Source of the DNA: Algoriphagus faecimaris
GTDB lineage: Bacteria; Bacteroidota; Bacteroidia; Cytophagales; Cyclobacteriaceae
Assembly (NCBI RefSeq): GCF_900101705.1
Contig: NZ_FNAC01000013.1
Span: forward strand, 52,385-116,384
Length of the DNA: 64,000 bases
Reading direction: 5' to 3'
Shown here piece after piece: positions 18,047-26,524 of the stretch (the stretch's first letter is position 1; every line of letters begins with the position of its first letter). The notes under the pieces were generated by a model. It saw nothing but the letters and a program-made list of their open reading frames with translations, searched no databases and had not been told where the DNA came from. Made by a program: the position numbers and the translations under genes.

Positions 18047-19042
18047 ATGAATGATTTTAAAAGTTTTTCAAGGGAAGTAGATGATTTGACCGAGAAGGGG
18101 TTTGAAAAGCTTGCTTTGGAGCTGTTTTATTTTCAAGCAAAGGAAAATAAGGTCTATAACTCCTATTTGGCTGCTCGTAATATTGATTTTAAATCTGTAT
18201 GTTGCCTTGAAGATATTCCTTTTTTACCAATTCGATTTTTTAAGGATTTCTCTGTAGTCTGTGGTAATGTATCGGATTTCACCTCATACTATTCCTCATC
18301 AGGTACTACTGGTATGATCACGAGTAAGCATTATACTTGGTCAGAACAATGGTATTTGCAGCATAGCCAAAGACTTTTTGAAAGAGCGTATGGGTCCCTT
18401 AAAGAATATCATATACTGGCACTGCTTCCTTCATATCTGGAAAGGCAGGGGAGTAGCCTAGTCAGTATGGCAAATCATTTTATTCGAGAAAGTCAATCGA
18501 CTCACTCAGGATTTTACCTTTACAATCAAAAGGATTTGGTGGAAAAAATAAGCCAATTAAATGGAGACAGCCGAAAAATTTTATTGCTTGGAGTCACTTT
18601 TGCACTTTTGGATTTAGCAGAATCGGGGTTGGTTTTTCCAGGGATAGAAAAATTGATCGTAATGGAAACCGGGGGAATGAAAGGCAGAAGGAAGAAGATG
18701 ATTCGCGAAGAAGTACACGATCTACTGAAAAGTTATTTTAAAGTGTCTTCGATTCATTCAGAATATGGAATGACAGAAATGATGTCCCAAGCGTATTCTA
18801 AAGGGGAAGGGAAATTTCAGTTGCCGACGTCTATTCGAGTTTTGCTCCGGGATGTAAATGATCCTTTATCTTGGAGTCAGCGTAGTCAGGGTGGAATAAA
18901 TATCATTGACCTTGGTAACTTTCATTCTTGTGCATTTTTAGAGACACAAGATTTGGGAAGGATTGACGACTCAGGGATGTTGGAAGTCCTAGGTCGGTTT
19001 GATCATTCTGAAATTAGGGGCTGTAACTTATTGGTGCAGTAA
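18047..19042 (+). CDS. LuxE-like acyl-protein synthetase/acyltransferase
   Basis: 331 residues resembling LuxE and the ANL adenylate-forming superfamily: YYSSSGTTGMITSKHY (about residues 80-95) is a phosphate-binding-type loop and SSIHSEYGMTEMMSQAY (about 238-254) matches the motif that contacts the adenylate. LuxE links fatty acid to a carrier through acyl-AMP in bioluminescence; homologues without lux genes occur in non-luminous Bacteroidota and their substrates are unknown. No lux genes are nearby. It is divergent from the lipoprotein gene and followed by a tiny lipoprotein. Family call good, function open. Confidence 0.75.
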   Translation: MNDFKSFSREVDDLTEKGFEKLALELFYFQAKENKVYNSYLAARNIDFKSVCCLEDIPFLPIRFFKDFSVVCGNVSDFTSYYSSSGTTGMITSKHYTWSEQWYLQHSQRLFERAYGSLKEYHILALLPSYLERQGSSLVSMANHFIRESQSTHSGFYLYNQKDLVEKISQLNGDSRKILLLGVTFALLDLAESGLVFPGIEKLIVMETGGMKGRRKKMIREEVHDLLKSYFKVSSIHSEYGMTEMMSQAYSKGEGKFQLPTSIRVLLRDVNDPLSWSQRSQGGINIIDLGNFHSCAFLETQDLGRIDDSGMLEVLGRFDHSEIRGCNLLVQ

Positions 19043-19095
19043 TTGCTAGATTAAATTAAATTAAACATATTTGAACCACACTAGATTTTAACCCT

Positions 19096-19215
19096 ATGAA
19101 ACGTTTTGCCACTTTAGCTTTATTGATCGGGATTTTAGCTCTTGGTGCTTGTGCGTCAAGCAAGCCTTGTCCGGCCTATGCCAAAGCTCCTGCAGCTGAA
19201 AGAATTAATAGTTAA
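19096..19215 (+). CDS. Tiny lipoprotein, 39 residues
   Basis: ATG at 19096 opens a 39-codon frame ending at TAA 19213-19215. MKRFATLALLIGILALGAC is a textbook lipoprotein signal (lipid Cys19), leaving a mature peptide of only about 20 residues with two further residues of interest, a second Cys (SSKPCPAY) and a Pro/Ala-rich tail. It sits 53 nt after the LuxE-like gene and ends just before a terminator, so it is likely expressed. Function unknown; small lipoproteins of this type recur in Cytophagales genomes (impression, not searched). Confidence 0.7.
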   Translation: MKRFATLALLIGILALGACASSKPCPAYAKAPAAERINS

Positions 19216-19220
19216 AAAAA

Positions 19221-19252
19221 ATGCTGACCAATTAATAGTCAGCATATTTTTT
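19221..19252. terminator. Bidirectional terminator
   Basis: ATGCTGAC (19221-19228) / GTCAGCAT (19239-19246) followed by a T-rich run; overlaps the last codons of the convergent regulator gene. Confidence 0.7.
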
Positions 19253-20389
19253 AATGTCTTCTAGGCAAATTGTAGGTTCTCCTAAAATCACAAGCCGCTC
19301 GACTACGTTTCGCAATTCACGGATATTGCCTGTCCATGGAAACTCCTGAAGTTTAGCTATAGCTTCTTTGCTGATTTTCTTTTTTGCTTCTCCGCTTTCT
19401 TGTGCGATGTCATCTAGAAACTTATCTACCAAAAGCGGAATATCACTTTTCCTATCCTTCAAGGCAGGAACTTGGATCAATATGACGCTGAGTCGATGGT
19501 AAAGATCCTCTCTGAATCGTCCCTCTTCTATTTCTTTTTTAAGGTCTTTGTTTGTCGCGGCTAAAACCCGAACATCTACTTTGATATCCTTGTCACTTCC
19601 CACTCTATTGATTAGGTTTTCTTGTAGTGCTCTGAGGACTTTAGATTGTGCAGAAAGAGACATATCGCCAATTTCATCAAGGAAAAGAGTACCTGCTTGG
19701 GCTTGTTCAAATTTCCCCGCTCGCTGTTTGTGGGCGGAAGTAAACGCCCCTTTTTCATGACCAAACAGTTCGGACTCTATCAGTTCGGATGGAATAGCTG
19801 CGCAATTAACCGCTACAAAAGGCTGTGCGCTTCGGTTACTCTTCTGATGTACCCAGTGGGCAACCAGTTCTTTTCCAGTTCCATTAGGACCGGTTATCAA
19901 AACTCTAGCCTCTGTAGGTGCCACTTTCTCTATGGTCTCTTTTACCAGCTTGATAGGGTCAGACTCACCTACCATATCCAGTTTTTTGGAAAGCTTCTTT
20001 TTCAGAACTTTAGTTTCTGTCACTAGATTTTTTTTCTCCAGTGCATTTCTTACCGTGAGTAGTAGACGGTTCAGGTCAGGAGGCTTAGGGATAAAGTCAA
20101 ATGCGCCTTTTTTGGTAGCCTCTACAGCCGTCTCAATACTGCCGTGAGCAGAAATCATGATAAATTGCGGAGATTTTTCAAGGGATTTTGCTTTGTCCAA
20201 CACTTCAATGCCATCCATTTTCGGCATTTTAACGTCACATAGGACTAAATCAAACTCTTCCTCTTGAAGTTTAGCCAATCCCTCTTCGCCATCTTTGGCT
20301 TCGGAGACTTGGTATTTTTCGTATTCTAAAATTTCTCTAAGTGTGGCTCGGATGACTTTTTCATCATCAATGATCAGAATCTTTGACAT
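19232..20389 (-). CDS. Sigma-54-type response regulator lacking the DNA-binding domain
   Basis: 385 residues: a receiver domain (1-120; acidic DD at 8-9, phospho-acceptor Asp52 in LVLCDVKMPKMDG, Lys in FDFIPKPPD) and an AAA+ sigma-54 activation domain (about 135-380) with Walker A ITGPNGTGKELV, ESELFGHEKGAFTSAHKQR, GTLFLDEIGDMS and the arginine-rich FREDLYHRLSVI. The sigma-54 contact loop reads GAFTSA instead of GAFTGA. The protein stops at ICLEDIKKYADY, right after the AAA+ domain, so the usual C-terminal Fis-type helix-turn-helix is missing. No histidine kinase is adjacent. It may activate from solution or act by protein contacts. Family call is certain; output is unknown. Confidence 0.9.
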   Translation of the reverse strand: MSKILIIDDEKVIRATLREILEYEKYQVSEAKDGEEGLAKLQEEEFDLVLCDVKMPKMDGIEVLDKAKSLEKSPQFIMISAHGSIETAVEATKKGAFDFIPKPPDLNRLLLTVRNALEKKNLVTETKVLKKKLSKKLDMVGESDPIKLVKETIEKVAPTEARVLITGPNGTGKELVAHWVHQKSNRSAQPFVAVNCAAIPSELIESELFGHEKGAFTSAHKQRAGKFEQAQAGTLFLDEIGDMSLSAQSKVLRALQENLINRVGSDKDIKVDVRVLAATNKDLKKEIEEGRFREDLYHRLSVILIQVPALKDRKSDIPLLVDKFLDDIAQESGEAKKKISKEAIAKLQEFPWTGNIRELRNVVERLVILGEPTICLEDIKKYADY

Positions 20390-20410
20390 AAGGCTAAATT
20401 AAAATAAAAA

Positions 20411-20827
20411 GTGCAAGTCTGTAAGCCGGGTTCTGTTTCCTTTTAAGGAATCTTGTCATTTATCTAGCCCCAATTTCACAATTGGGGTCTATCGGTCTAC
20501 CCACCTCGGAATCTACTCCGAATCCGATAAATCGGACCGTATGCAGAATCGAACGAGCAGCTCTTTGCCCGAGGTCTATTTGACCTTTCAACCCATAAGG
20601 TTTACCATGCGTCCTATGTCACCATAGAACCGGTGGGCTCTTACTCCACCTTTTCACCCTTATCCCGATAGCTATCGGGACGGTATATTTTCTGTGGCAC
20701 TATCTGTAAACTGACCGTCACCAGTCAGCCCCCTTCCCGTTAGGAAGTATGGCGCTCTCTGTTGCCCGGACTTTCCTCTTTTCCAAACCAAATACTTGGT
20801 CTAGAACAGCGACAAGCCGACTTGCAC
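20411..20827 (-). ncRNA. rnpB: RNase P RNA, bacterial class A
   Basis: Minus-strand RNA of about 417 nt. The ends pair as helix P1 (GTGCAAGTC at 20827-20819 with GACTTGCAC at 20419-20411). The conserved core GAGGAAAGTCCGGGC lies at 20777-20763, AGGGTGAAAAGGTGGAGTAAG in the middle, and ACAGAACCCGGCTTA near the 3' end (about 20437-20423). RNase P RNA is the catalytic subunit that removes 5' leaders from pre-tRNAs. The helix at 20663-20680, where E. coli has P9, is a perfect 18-bp palindrome TCCCGATAGCTATCGGGA. A T-rich tract follows the 3' end. End positions are good to a few bases. Confidence 0.93.
20663..20680. repeat. REP-like palindrome within rnpB
   Basis: TCCCGATAGCTATCGGGA, a perfect palindrome. 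Its arms (TCCCGA/TCGGGA) are the same as those of the two palindromes at 63733-63747 and 63771-63785. Confidence 0.7.
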
Positions 20828-20966
20828 GTTGCAATTTACGGCAAAATATCCGAACTGGTTTTTAAACTTTTGATTGGTGGTAGATCGGATGTCCTTTTTC
20901 CCATTTGTTTAGGGATAAGTAAAGGTTGTTTTATCTATAAGTTTTTCATTTTATTGCTCCTTTCTA

Positions 20967-20998
20967 TTTGGATTAATTTTAAATAGAGTCTATGTTTG
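20967..20998 (+). promoter_or_regulatory. Bacteroidota-type promoter for the TonB receptor
   Basis: TTTG (20967-20970), 20-nt spacer, TATGTTTG (20991-20998): exact TTTG / TAnnTTTG match, about 40 nt ahead of the ATG. Confidence 0.65.
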
Positions 20999-21036
20999 CA
21001 TCTAATTATAATTAATCTAAATAAATAGATTTTAAA

Positions 21037-23460
21037 ATGAAACGGTTTTACCCCTTGTTTATTCTGCTGTTATTAATTCAGATTACAGGTACATTTGCTA
21101 TTGATAAAAAATCCAAAGATAATTTTCTTTCTGTTCAGGGTCTAGTTCTGGATGTAGAGGGTAGTCCTGTCTCTTATGCCAACGTATTTGTCAAGAATAC
21201 GGTGAAGGGGACATTGAGTAATGCGGAAGGAGTATTTCAGATTTTTGACTTAGAGGAAGGGAATTATGAGCTTCAAATTTCAGCAGTAGGATATAAGACC
21301 ATATCGACTGCTGTAAGTCTTAAGAAGGGAGAATTCATTGATTTAGGTTCACTGATGATGGAGATAGGGGTAGAGATGCCTGAATTTTCTATCATAGCCA
21401 ATAAAGACAGGATTTTTAGCCAGGTTCCAGGTGCGGTCAACTATCTAGATCGAAAAGAAATTCAATCACTGAAGCCACTCTCAGGAAACGAGGTATTTAG
21501 AAGAGTGAGCGGTTTGAATGTGGTCGATGAAGAAGGTTTGGGAATGCGAGTCAATATTGGAATAAGGGGCTTAAATCCTGATCGCAGTAGAAGTGTTCTG
21601 ATGCTGGAGGACGGAGTACCTGTGGCTTTAGCTCCTTATGGAGAGCCTGAGATGTATTATAGCCCTGCTATAGACAGAATGGCAGGGATAGAGATTTTGA
21701 AAGGATCTGGACAAATTTTATATGGACCTCAAACCATAGGTGGTGTTATCAATTATATCACCCCAAATGCTCCCGAAAATGAAGAAGGCTCTATTTCTCT
21801 TCAAGGTGGTCAGGGTGGATTTTTCTCTGGATTGATCAATTATGGAAATACACTAGGTAGTACTGGTTTTCAAGTGAATCTTCTTCGTAAATCTGCCGAA
21901 AATGTCGGCCCTACTCAATTTGGAATCACAGACTTTAACTCAAAAGTTCTATTCAAACTGAATGATCGAAGTGAATTAGGTGCGAAAATCGGTATTTATG
22001 ACGAGGAGTCTAATTCGACCTATATAGGACTAAATCAAGTAATGTACGATCAGGGTGGGCAGGATTTTGAAAGGCTTGCTCCAGACGATCGATTGAATGT
22101 TTCAAGGTATTCTTTGAGTTTAAGCCATCTTTATAGATTTCAGCCAAATATCAAATTAAGGACCATTGCTTATGGTTATACCACGACTAGAAACTGGAAC
22201 CGTCAAGATTTTAGTATAAACTCCACCAATACACCTCCGTCCAACTGGACTGGAGTGCTCTGGGGGGATGAAAGTATACCCGGTGGGGCTATATTTATGC
22301 GTGATGGTACAGGTCAGCGTAATAGACAATTTGAGGTTTTAGGTATAGAGCCTAGATTAGAACTTGATCATGAGTTGTTCGGCGCAGTTAGTGAGTTGAA
22401 GGCAGGAATACGATTATTGGCAGAAAATGCAAAGGAGCAAAGGGTAAACGGCACCAAGGCAGGAGTTAAAAGTGGTGATCTAATCGAGGATGAACTGCGG
22501 ACAGGTAGAGCATTTAGTGCCTATTTTCAAAACGAAACCAAGGTTTCTGATGCGCTTACCTTGCATGGAGGACTTAGGTTGGAAAGCTTTAATTACAAGA
22601 GAAATATTTACCGGAGAAATTTTTCTGGCATTGGGGTGAGAGACACAACCTTAGTTGCGGAAAATAGCGTTCAAGAAATCATCCCTGGAGTAGGATTTAC
22701 CTTTAAACCATCTCCAGTAATTACAGTATTTGGGGGGATTCACAAAGGTTTTGCTCCTCCTCGAACCAAAGACGCCATCACATCCACAGGAGATGCATTG
22801 GATTTGGAGGCCGAAAGAAGCTGGAACTATGAGCTGGGGCTAAGGACCGAATTAGCTCATTGGTTATATCTAGAATCCACAGCATTCTTGCTTGACTTTT
22901 CCAATCAAATCATCCCTGTAGCCGAATCTGCTGGGGGCTTAGGGTTTGGAGTAGTCAATGCGGGAGCTACAAGGCATCAAGGTTTGGAGAATTCTATAAT
23001 TGTAGATTTTGCCAAGGTATTTGGATTAGAAAAATGGGCCTTAGATTATGATGTTCAAGTTACCTATGTTGACGCTTATTTTTCAGAAGATCGATTTAAA
23101 GGAGATATAAATATTAACGGAAATAAAACCCCTTACGCTCCCGAGTGGATCATCAATTCTACACTTTCTGTCAAAAATGAAAAAGGCTGGTCTGGAAAAT
23201 TGACATATAATTATGTCGGTGATCAATTTGGTGATGAAACAAATCAAATCCTCCCCTCAGTAAATGGAAGAATTGGTCAAATCCCATCCTATTTCACTTT
23301 CGATGCAGTTTTGGGCTACGAATTGATGGAAAAGAACCTCAGTTTTAATGTGGCTGTTAAAAACCTAACCGATCAGCGATACATCTCTACAAGAAGGCCT
23401 CAAGGCATAAGAGTGGGACTACCTAGGTTTATCACAGCAGGGATGAATTTTAATTTTTAA
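21037..23460 (+). CDS. TonB-dependent outer-membrane receptor (FecA-like)
   Basis: 807 residues: signal peptide ([14 protein letters not shown]), a carboxypeptidase-regulatory-like domain (about 33-110; [20 protein letters not shown]), a plug domain (about 128-235; [39 protein letters not shown]) and a 22-strand barrel ending in a final Phe ([10 protein letters not shown]). Such receptors import chelates or vitamins across the outer membrane with TonB energy. The plug and barrel resemble ferric-citrate/siderophore receptors rather than SusC, which is longer. No transport genes or SusD adjoin, and I see no clear Fur box, so the ligand is open. It has its own promoter and terminator. Confidence 0.9.
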   Translation: MKRFYPLFILLLLIQITGTFAIDKKSKDNFLSVQGLVLDVEGSPVSYANVFVKNTVKGTLSNAEGVFQIFDLEEGNYELQISAVGYKTISTAVSLKKGEFIDLGSLMMEIGVEMPEFSIIANKDRIFSQVPGAVNYLDRKEIQSLKPLSGNEVFRRVSGLNVVDEEGLGMRVNIGIRGLNPDRSRSVLMLEDGVPVALAPYGEPEMYYSPAIDRMAGIEILKGSGQILYGPQTIGGVINYITPNAPENEEGSISLQGGQGGFFSGLINYGNTLGSTGFQVNLLRKSAENVGPTQFGITDFNSKVLFKLNDRSELGAKIGIYDEESNSTYIGLNQVMYDQGGQDFERLAPDDRLNVSRYSLSLSHLYRFQPNIKLRTIAYGYTTTRNWNRQDFSINSTNTPPSNWTGVLWGDESIPGGAIFMRDGTGQRNRQFEVLGIEPRLELDHELFGAVSELKAGIRLLAENAKEQRVNGTKAGVKSGDLIEDELRTGRAFSAYFQNETKVSDALTLHGGLRLESFNYKRNIYRRNFSGIGVRDTTLVAENSVQEIIPGVGFTFKPSPVITVFGGIHKGFAPPRTKDAITSTGDALDLEAERSWNYELGLRTELAHWLYLESTAFLLDFSNQIIPVAESAGGLGFGVVNAGATRHQGLENSIIVDFAKVFGLEKWALDYDVQVTYVDAYFSEDRFKGDININGNKTPYAPEWIINSTLSVKNEKGWSGKLTYNYVGDQFGDETNQILPSVNGRIGQIPSYFTFDAVLGYELMEKNLSFNVAVKNLTDQRYISTRRPQGIRVGLPRFITAGMNFNF

Positions 23461-23561
23461 AAAAAAAGTAAGGTTTTTATTCATTTGCTTCAAACCTTTT
23501 TCACAAACCCATGTTAGTTATATCAAAGGCTAAATATAGCTTTTCTTCATAGTGCTGGGTT

Positions 23562-23595
23562 GAGCCGCTCCTTCAGGGAGCGGTTCTTTTTTTTT
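23562..23595 (+). terminator. Terminator after TonB receptor
   Basis: GAGCCGCTCC / GGAGCGGTTC stem (one G-T pair) followed by nine Ts; the 100 bp before it are AT-rich and empty. Confidence 0.85.
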
Positions 23596-23669
23596 CCCAT
23601 TTTTAAGAATAAAGGTTATCTAAATCCTCTTAAATTGGTAATTCAAGGTTAGTCTTTTTTAGGAACTGA

Positions 23670-24262
<593 letters not shown>

Positions 24263-24263
<1 letters not shown>

Positions 24264-24297
24264 AAATTGCCCTCTTACTACAAGAGGGCAATTTTAT
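24263..24297 (+). terminator. Terminator after DUF3109 gene
   Basis: AAAATTGCCCTCTT / AAGAGGGCAATTTT perfect 14-bp stem with a 5-nt loop; symmetric, so it could also serve the convergent acyltransferase gene. Confidence 0.8.
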
Positions 24298-24360
24298 TGT
24301 ACTCGATAGGAAGTTTTATACTTGACCCCGTCATCTATTAATTGACGACTTTTTTGAGCT

Positions 24361-25506
24361 TTAAACCTTAATATATATTTTTTTCTTGTCCATGATGTAT
24401 CCTACCAGCCAAATCAAAAGCATGTAAAAGATTGCAAATAAGAAAGATGCATTTTTTGGGCTTAACCAGCTGGTGAACAAATTACTATAGATCATACCTT
24501 TTAATGAACTTTCTCCAACAGGAATCATGTAGAAAATAGAAATAAGAACCCCAGAAAGCACATAGAGAATTAATGGATTTCTTCCAAAAGCTTGAAAGAA
24601 ATACGTCCATTTAGTCATCTTTTTTATCTCTATCAGCCCTACAAGCCCAGACAGAAGAATCAAGTCCCAACCTACGGTTAGTAAGACATATGGACTGGTC
24701 CATATTTTTTTATTGATTGGAAAGACGGCGTCCCAAAGGTAGCTTCCTGCAATCAGTACAACTCCAGTAACTAGGAGCAACCTTACAGTAGCCATAGTAT
24801 TTCCCATTTTTTGGATTAGACGACCTACAATGAATCCTGCCAAAACATTGACGATCGAAGTAAGCGTACTCAGGATGCCTTCCGGGTCAAAGGGAATCCC
24901 TTCTCCGGTGTACATTCGCTCTTCTCCAATCATCCATAGATCCAGTTTAATTGCTGCATTGCCTGTCAGACTATACGGATCAGCACTATCACCAAAAAAG
25001 TACATGATCGGCCAATAGATAAAAAGAGCTACTCCAGAGAAAATCCATCCCCACTTAACACCTCCCCAATATAAAATCAAGGCTGCGAAGAAATAGGCGA
25101 GTGCAATTCGCTGCAAGACACCGAACAGCCTTACCTCAGACAAATCGATGAATTGGACTTGACCTGCTTCATTGTAGTCAAAAAATGGAAATGCGTTAAG
25201 CAACCAGCCAATGATGAAAATCAGAAAAGTTCGCTTGATTACTTTCCTGTAAAATTGTGCTTTGGGCATTTCCTGAAGACGTTTCATGGCAAAGCTCATC
25301 GCGTTTCCTACCACAAAGAGGAAAGTAGGGAAAACCAAATCAGTAGGGGTGAATCCATGCCAGTCTGCATGTGCGAGTGGTCCATAAAGATGACTCCAAT
25401 TACCCGGTGTATTGACGATGATCATGAAAGCAATCGTCATCCCTCGGAGCACATCAAGGGCTAGGTACCGGCCTCCAAGGCCAGATTTAATAGGAATTTC
25501 TGTCAT
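24361..25506 (-). CDS. HGSNAT/DUF5009-like membrane acyltransferase
   Basis: 381 residues with roughly ten membrane spans. RYLALDVLRGMTIAFMIIVN near the N-terminus and HADWHGFTPTDLVFPTFLFV (about 46-65) are hallmarks of the heparan-alpha-glucosaminide N-acetyltransferase-like family (DUF5009/DUF1624 clan), in which a His in this region carries the acetyl group across the membrane. Bacterial members are thought to acetylate amino sugars or envelope glycans. It is divergent from PPK2 and about 1.1 kb from a GH20 hexosaminidase, which would fit amino-sugar metabolism, but this is only context. Confidence 0.82.
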   Translation of the reverse strand: MTEIPIKSGLGGRYLALDVLRGMTIAFMIIVNTPGNWSHLYGPLAHADWHGFTPTDLVFPTFLFVVGNAMSFAMKRLQEMPKAQFYRKVIKRTFLIFIIGWLLNAFPFFDYNEAGQVQFIDLSEVRLFGVLQRIALAYFFAALILYWGGVKWGWIFSGVALFIYWPIMYFFGDSADPYSLTGNAAIKLDLWMIGEERMYTGEGIPFDPEGILSTLTSIVNVLAGFIVGRLIQKMGNTMATVRLLLVTGVVLIAGSYLWDAVFPINKKIWTSPYVLLTVGWDLILLSGLVGLIEIKKMTKWTYFFQAFGRNPLILYVLSGVLISIFYMIPVGESSLKGMIYSNLFTSWLSPKNASFLFAIFYMLLIWLVGYIMDKKKIYIKV

Positions 25507-25615
25507 TTTGGGTGATGGGTTGGTGGAAATTGATAATAGGTACTTTGAGCCTGAAGATAAAATATTATCTTGTTTTTACTTTTATGAACGTCTGAAAACC
25601 TTTCAATTTCTCAAA

Positions 25616-26497
25616 ATGAAAAATATTCCAATAGAACAATTTCAAGCAAAGAATAAAGTTTCACTCAGTGAAATACCCACCCAATTAGATGAGGAGCTTT
25701 CTAAAAAAGAGAAAAAATCTATTCTAAATGACTATCGGGAACTACTCAGTGAGCATCAAGATATCATGTATGCCCATGCAAAATACGGTGTGCTAATCTG
25801 TCTTCAGGGAATGGACACTGCTGGAAAGGACAGCTTAATCCGAGAAGTTTTTAAAGAATTAAATGCGCGGGGTGTGGTGGTGCATAGTTTTAAAACACCC
25901 ACTAGCTTGGAATTAAAGCATGATTACCTTTGGAGGCATTACATCGCTTTACCTGCAAGGGGGAAATATTCGGTATTTAACAGAACTCACTACGAAAATG
26001 TCTTAGTCACCCGGGTGCATCCTTATTATATCTTAAATGAAAATATCCCAGGCATAGAGTCGGTGGAGGATATTACCGAAGAATTTTGGGAAAGGCGATA
26101 TGAACAAATAAGAAACTTTGAAAAACACATCGCTGAAAACGGGACGGTTATCTTTAAATTTTACCTTCATCTAAGTAAGGAAGAACAGCGTCAGAGATTG
26201 TTGAGAAGACTAGAAAAGAAGCAGCATAATTGGAAGTTTTCCCCCGGGGATTTAAAAGAACGGGCGCTTTGGGATAAGTATCTTCAGTACTATGAGGAAG
26301 CTATTAACGAAACCTCCTTGCCTCATGCACCTTGGTATATCATTCCTTCAGACGATAAAAAAATAGCTCGGCTACTCGTAGCAAAAATTATCTATGAAAC
26401 TATGGCTAAAATCGATGGTATAAAAGAGCCTGAACTGGATGAGAAAGTGTTGGCAGATATTGAAAAGTATAGAGATATGTTAGCAAAAGAGCATTAA
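25616..26497 (+). CDS. ppk2: Polyphosphate kinase 2 family phosphotransferase
   Basis: 293 residues from the ATG at 25616 (MKNIPIEQFQAKNK). An earlier in-frame ATG at 25412 would run through the divergent gene's start and is not credible. Walker A GMDTAGKDSLIREV (about 64-77), then FKTPTSLELKHDYLWRHYIA, FNRTHYENVLVTRVHP and the arginine-rich lid (EEQRQRLLRRLEKK). PPK2 enzymes move phosphate between polyphosphate and nucleotides (ADP or AMP), in the cytoplasm. One-domain length of about 300 residues fits class I or III; direction and nucleotide preference cannot be read. The GH20 gene starts 27 nt later on the same strand. Confidence 0.92.
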   Translation: MKNIPIEQFQAKNKVSLSEIPTQLDEELSKKEKKSILNDYRELLSEHQDIMYAHAKYGVLICLQGMDTAGKDSLIREVFKELNARGVVVHSFKTPTSLELKHDYLWRHYIALPARGKYSVFNRTHYENVLVTRVHPYYILNENIPGIESVEDITEEFWERRYEQIRNFEKHIAENGTVIFKFYLHLSKEEQRQRLLRRLEKKQHNWKFSPGDLKERALWDKYLQYYEEAINETSLPHAPWYIIPSDDKKIARLLVAKIIYETMAKIDGIKEPELDEKVLADIEKYRDMLAKEH

Positions 26498-26524
26498 TTC
26501 TAACGGCTTAAGGTGTCCAAGTCC

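Noticed and set aside
20762..20986. Open frame of 74 codons over the rnpB 5' region
   Set aside because: It overlaps conserved RNase P RNA sequence and shows no protein-like features.
24326..24350. CGTCA..TGACG inverted repeat after the acyltransferase gene as a terminator
   Set aside because: Only 5-bp arms and no T-run on the minus strand; the hairpin at 24263-24295 is far stronger.
25412..25615. N-terminal extension of PPK2 from ATG 25412
   Set aside because: It runs antisense through the start of the acyltransferase gene; family homology begins after MKNIPIEQF at 25616.
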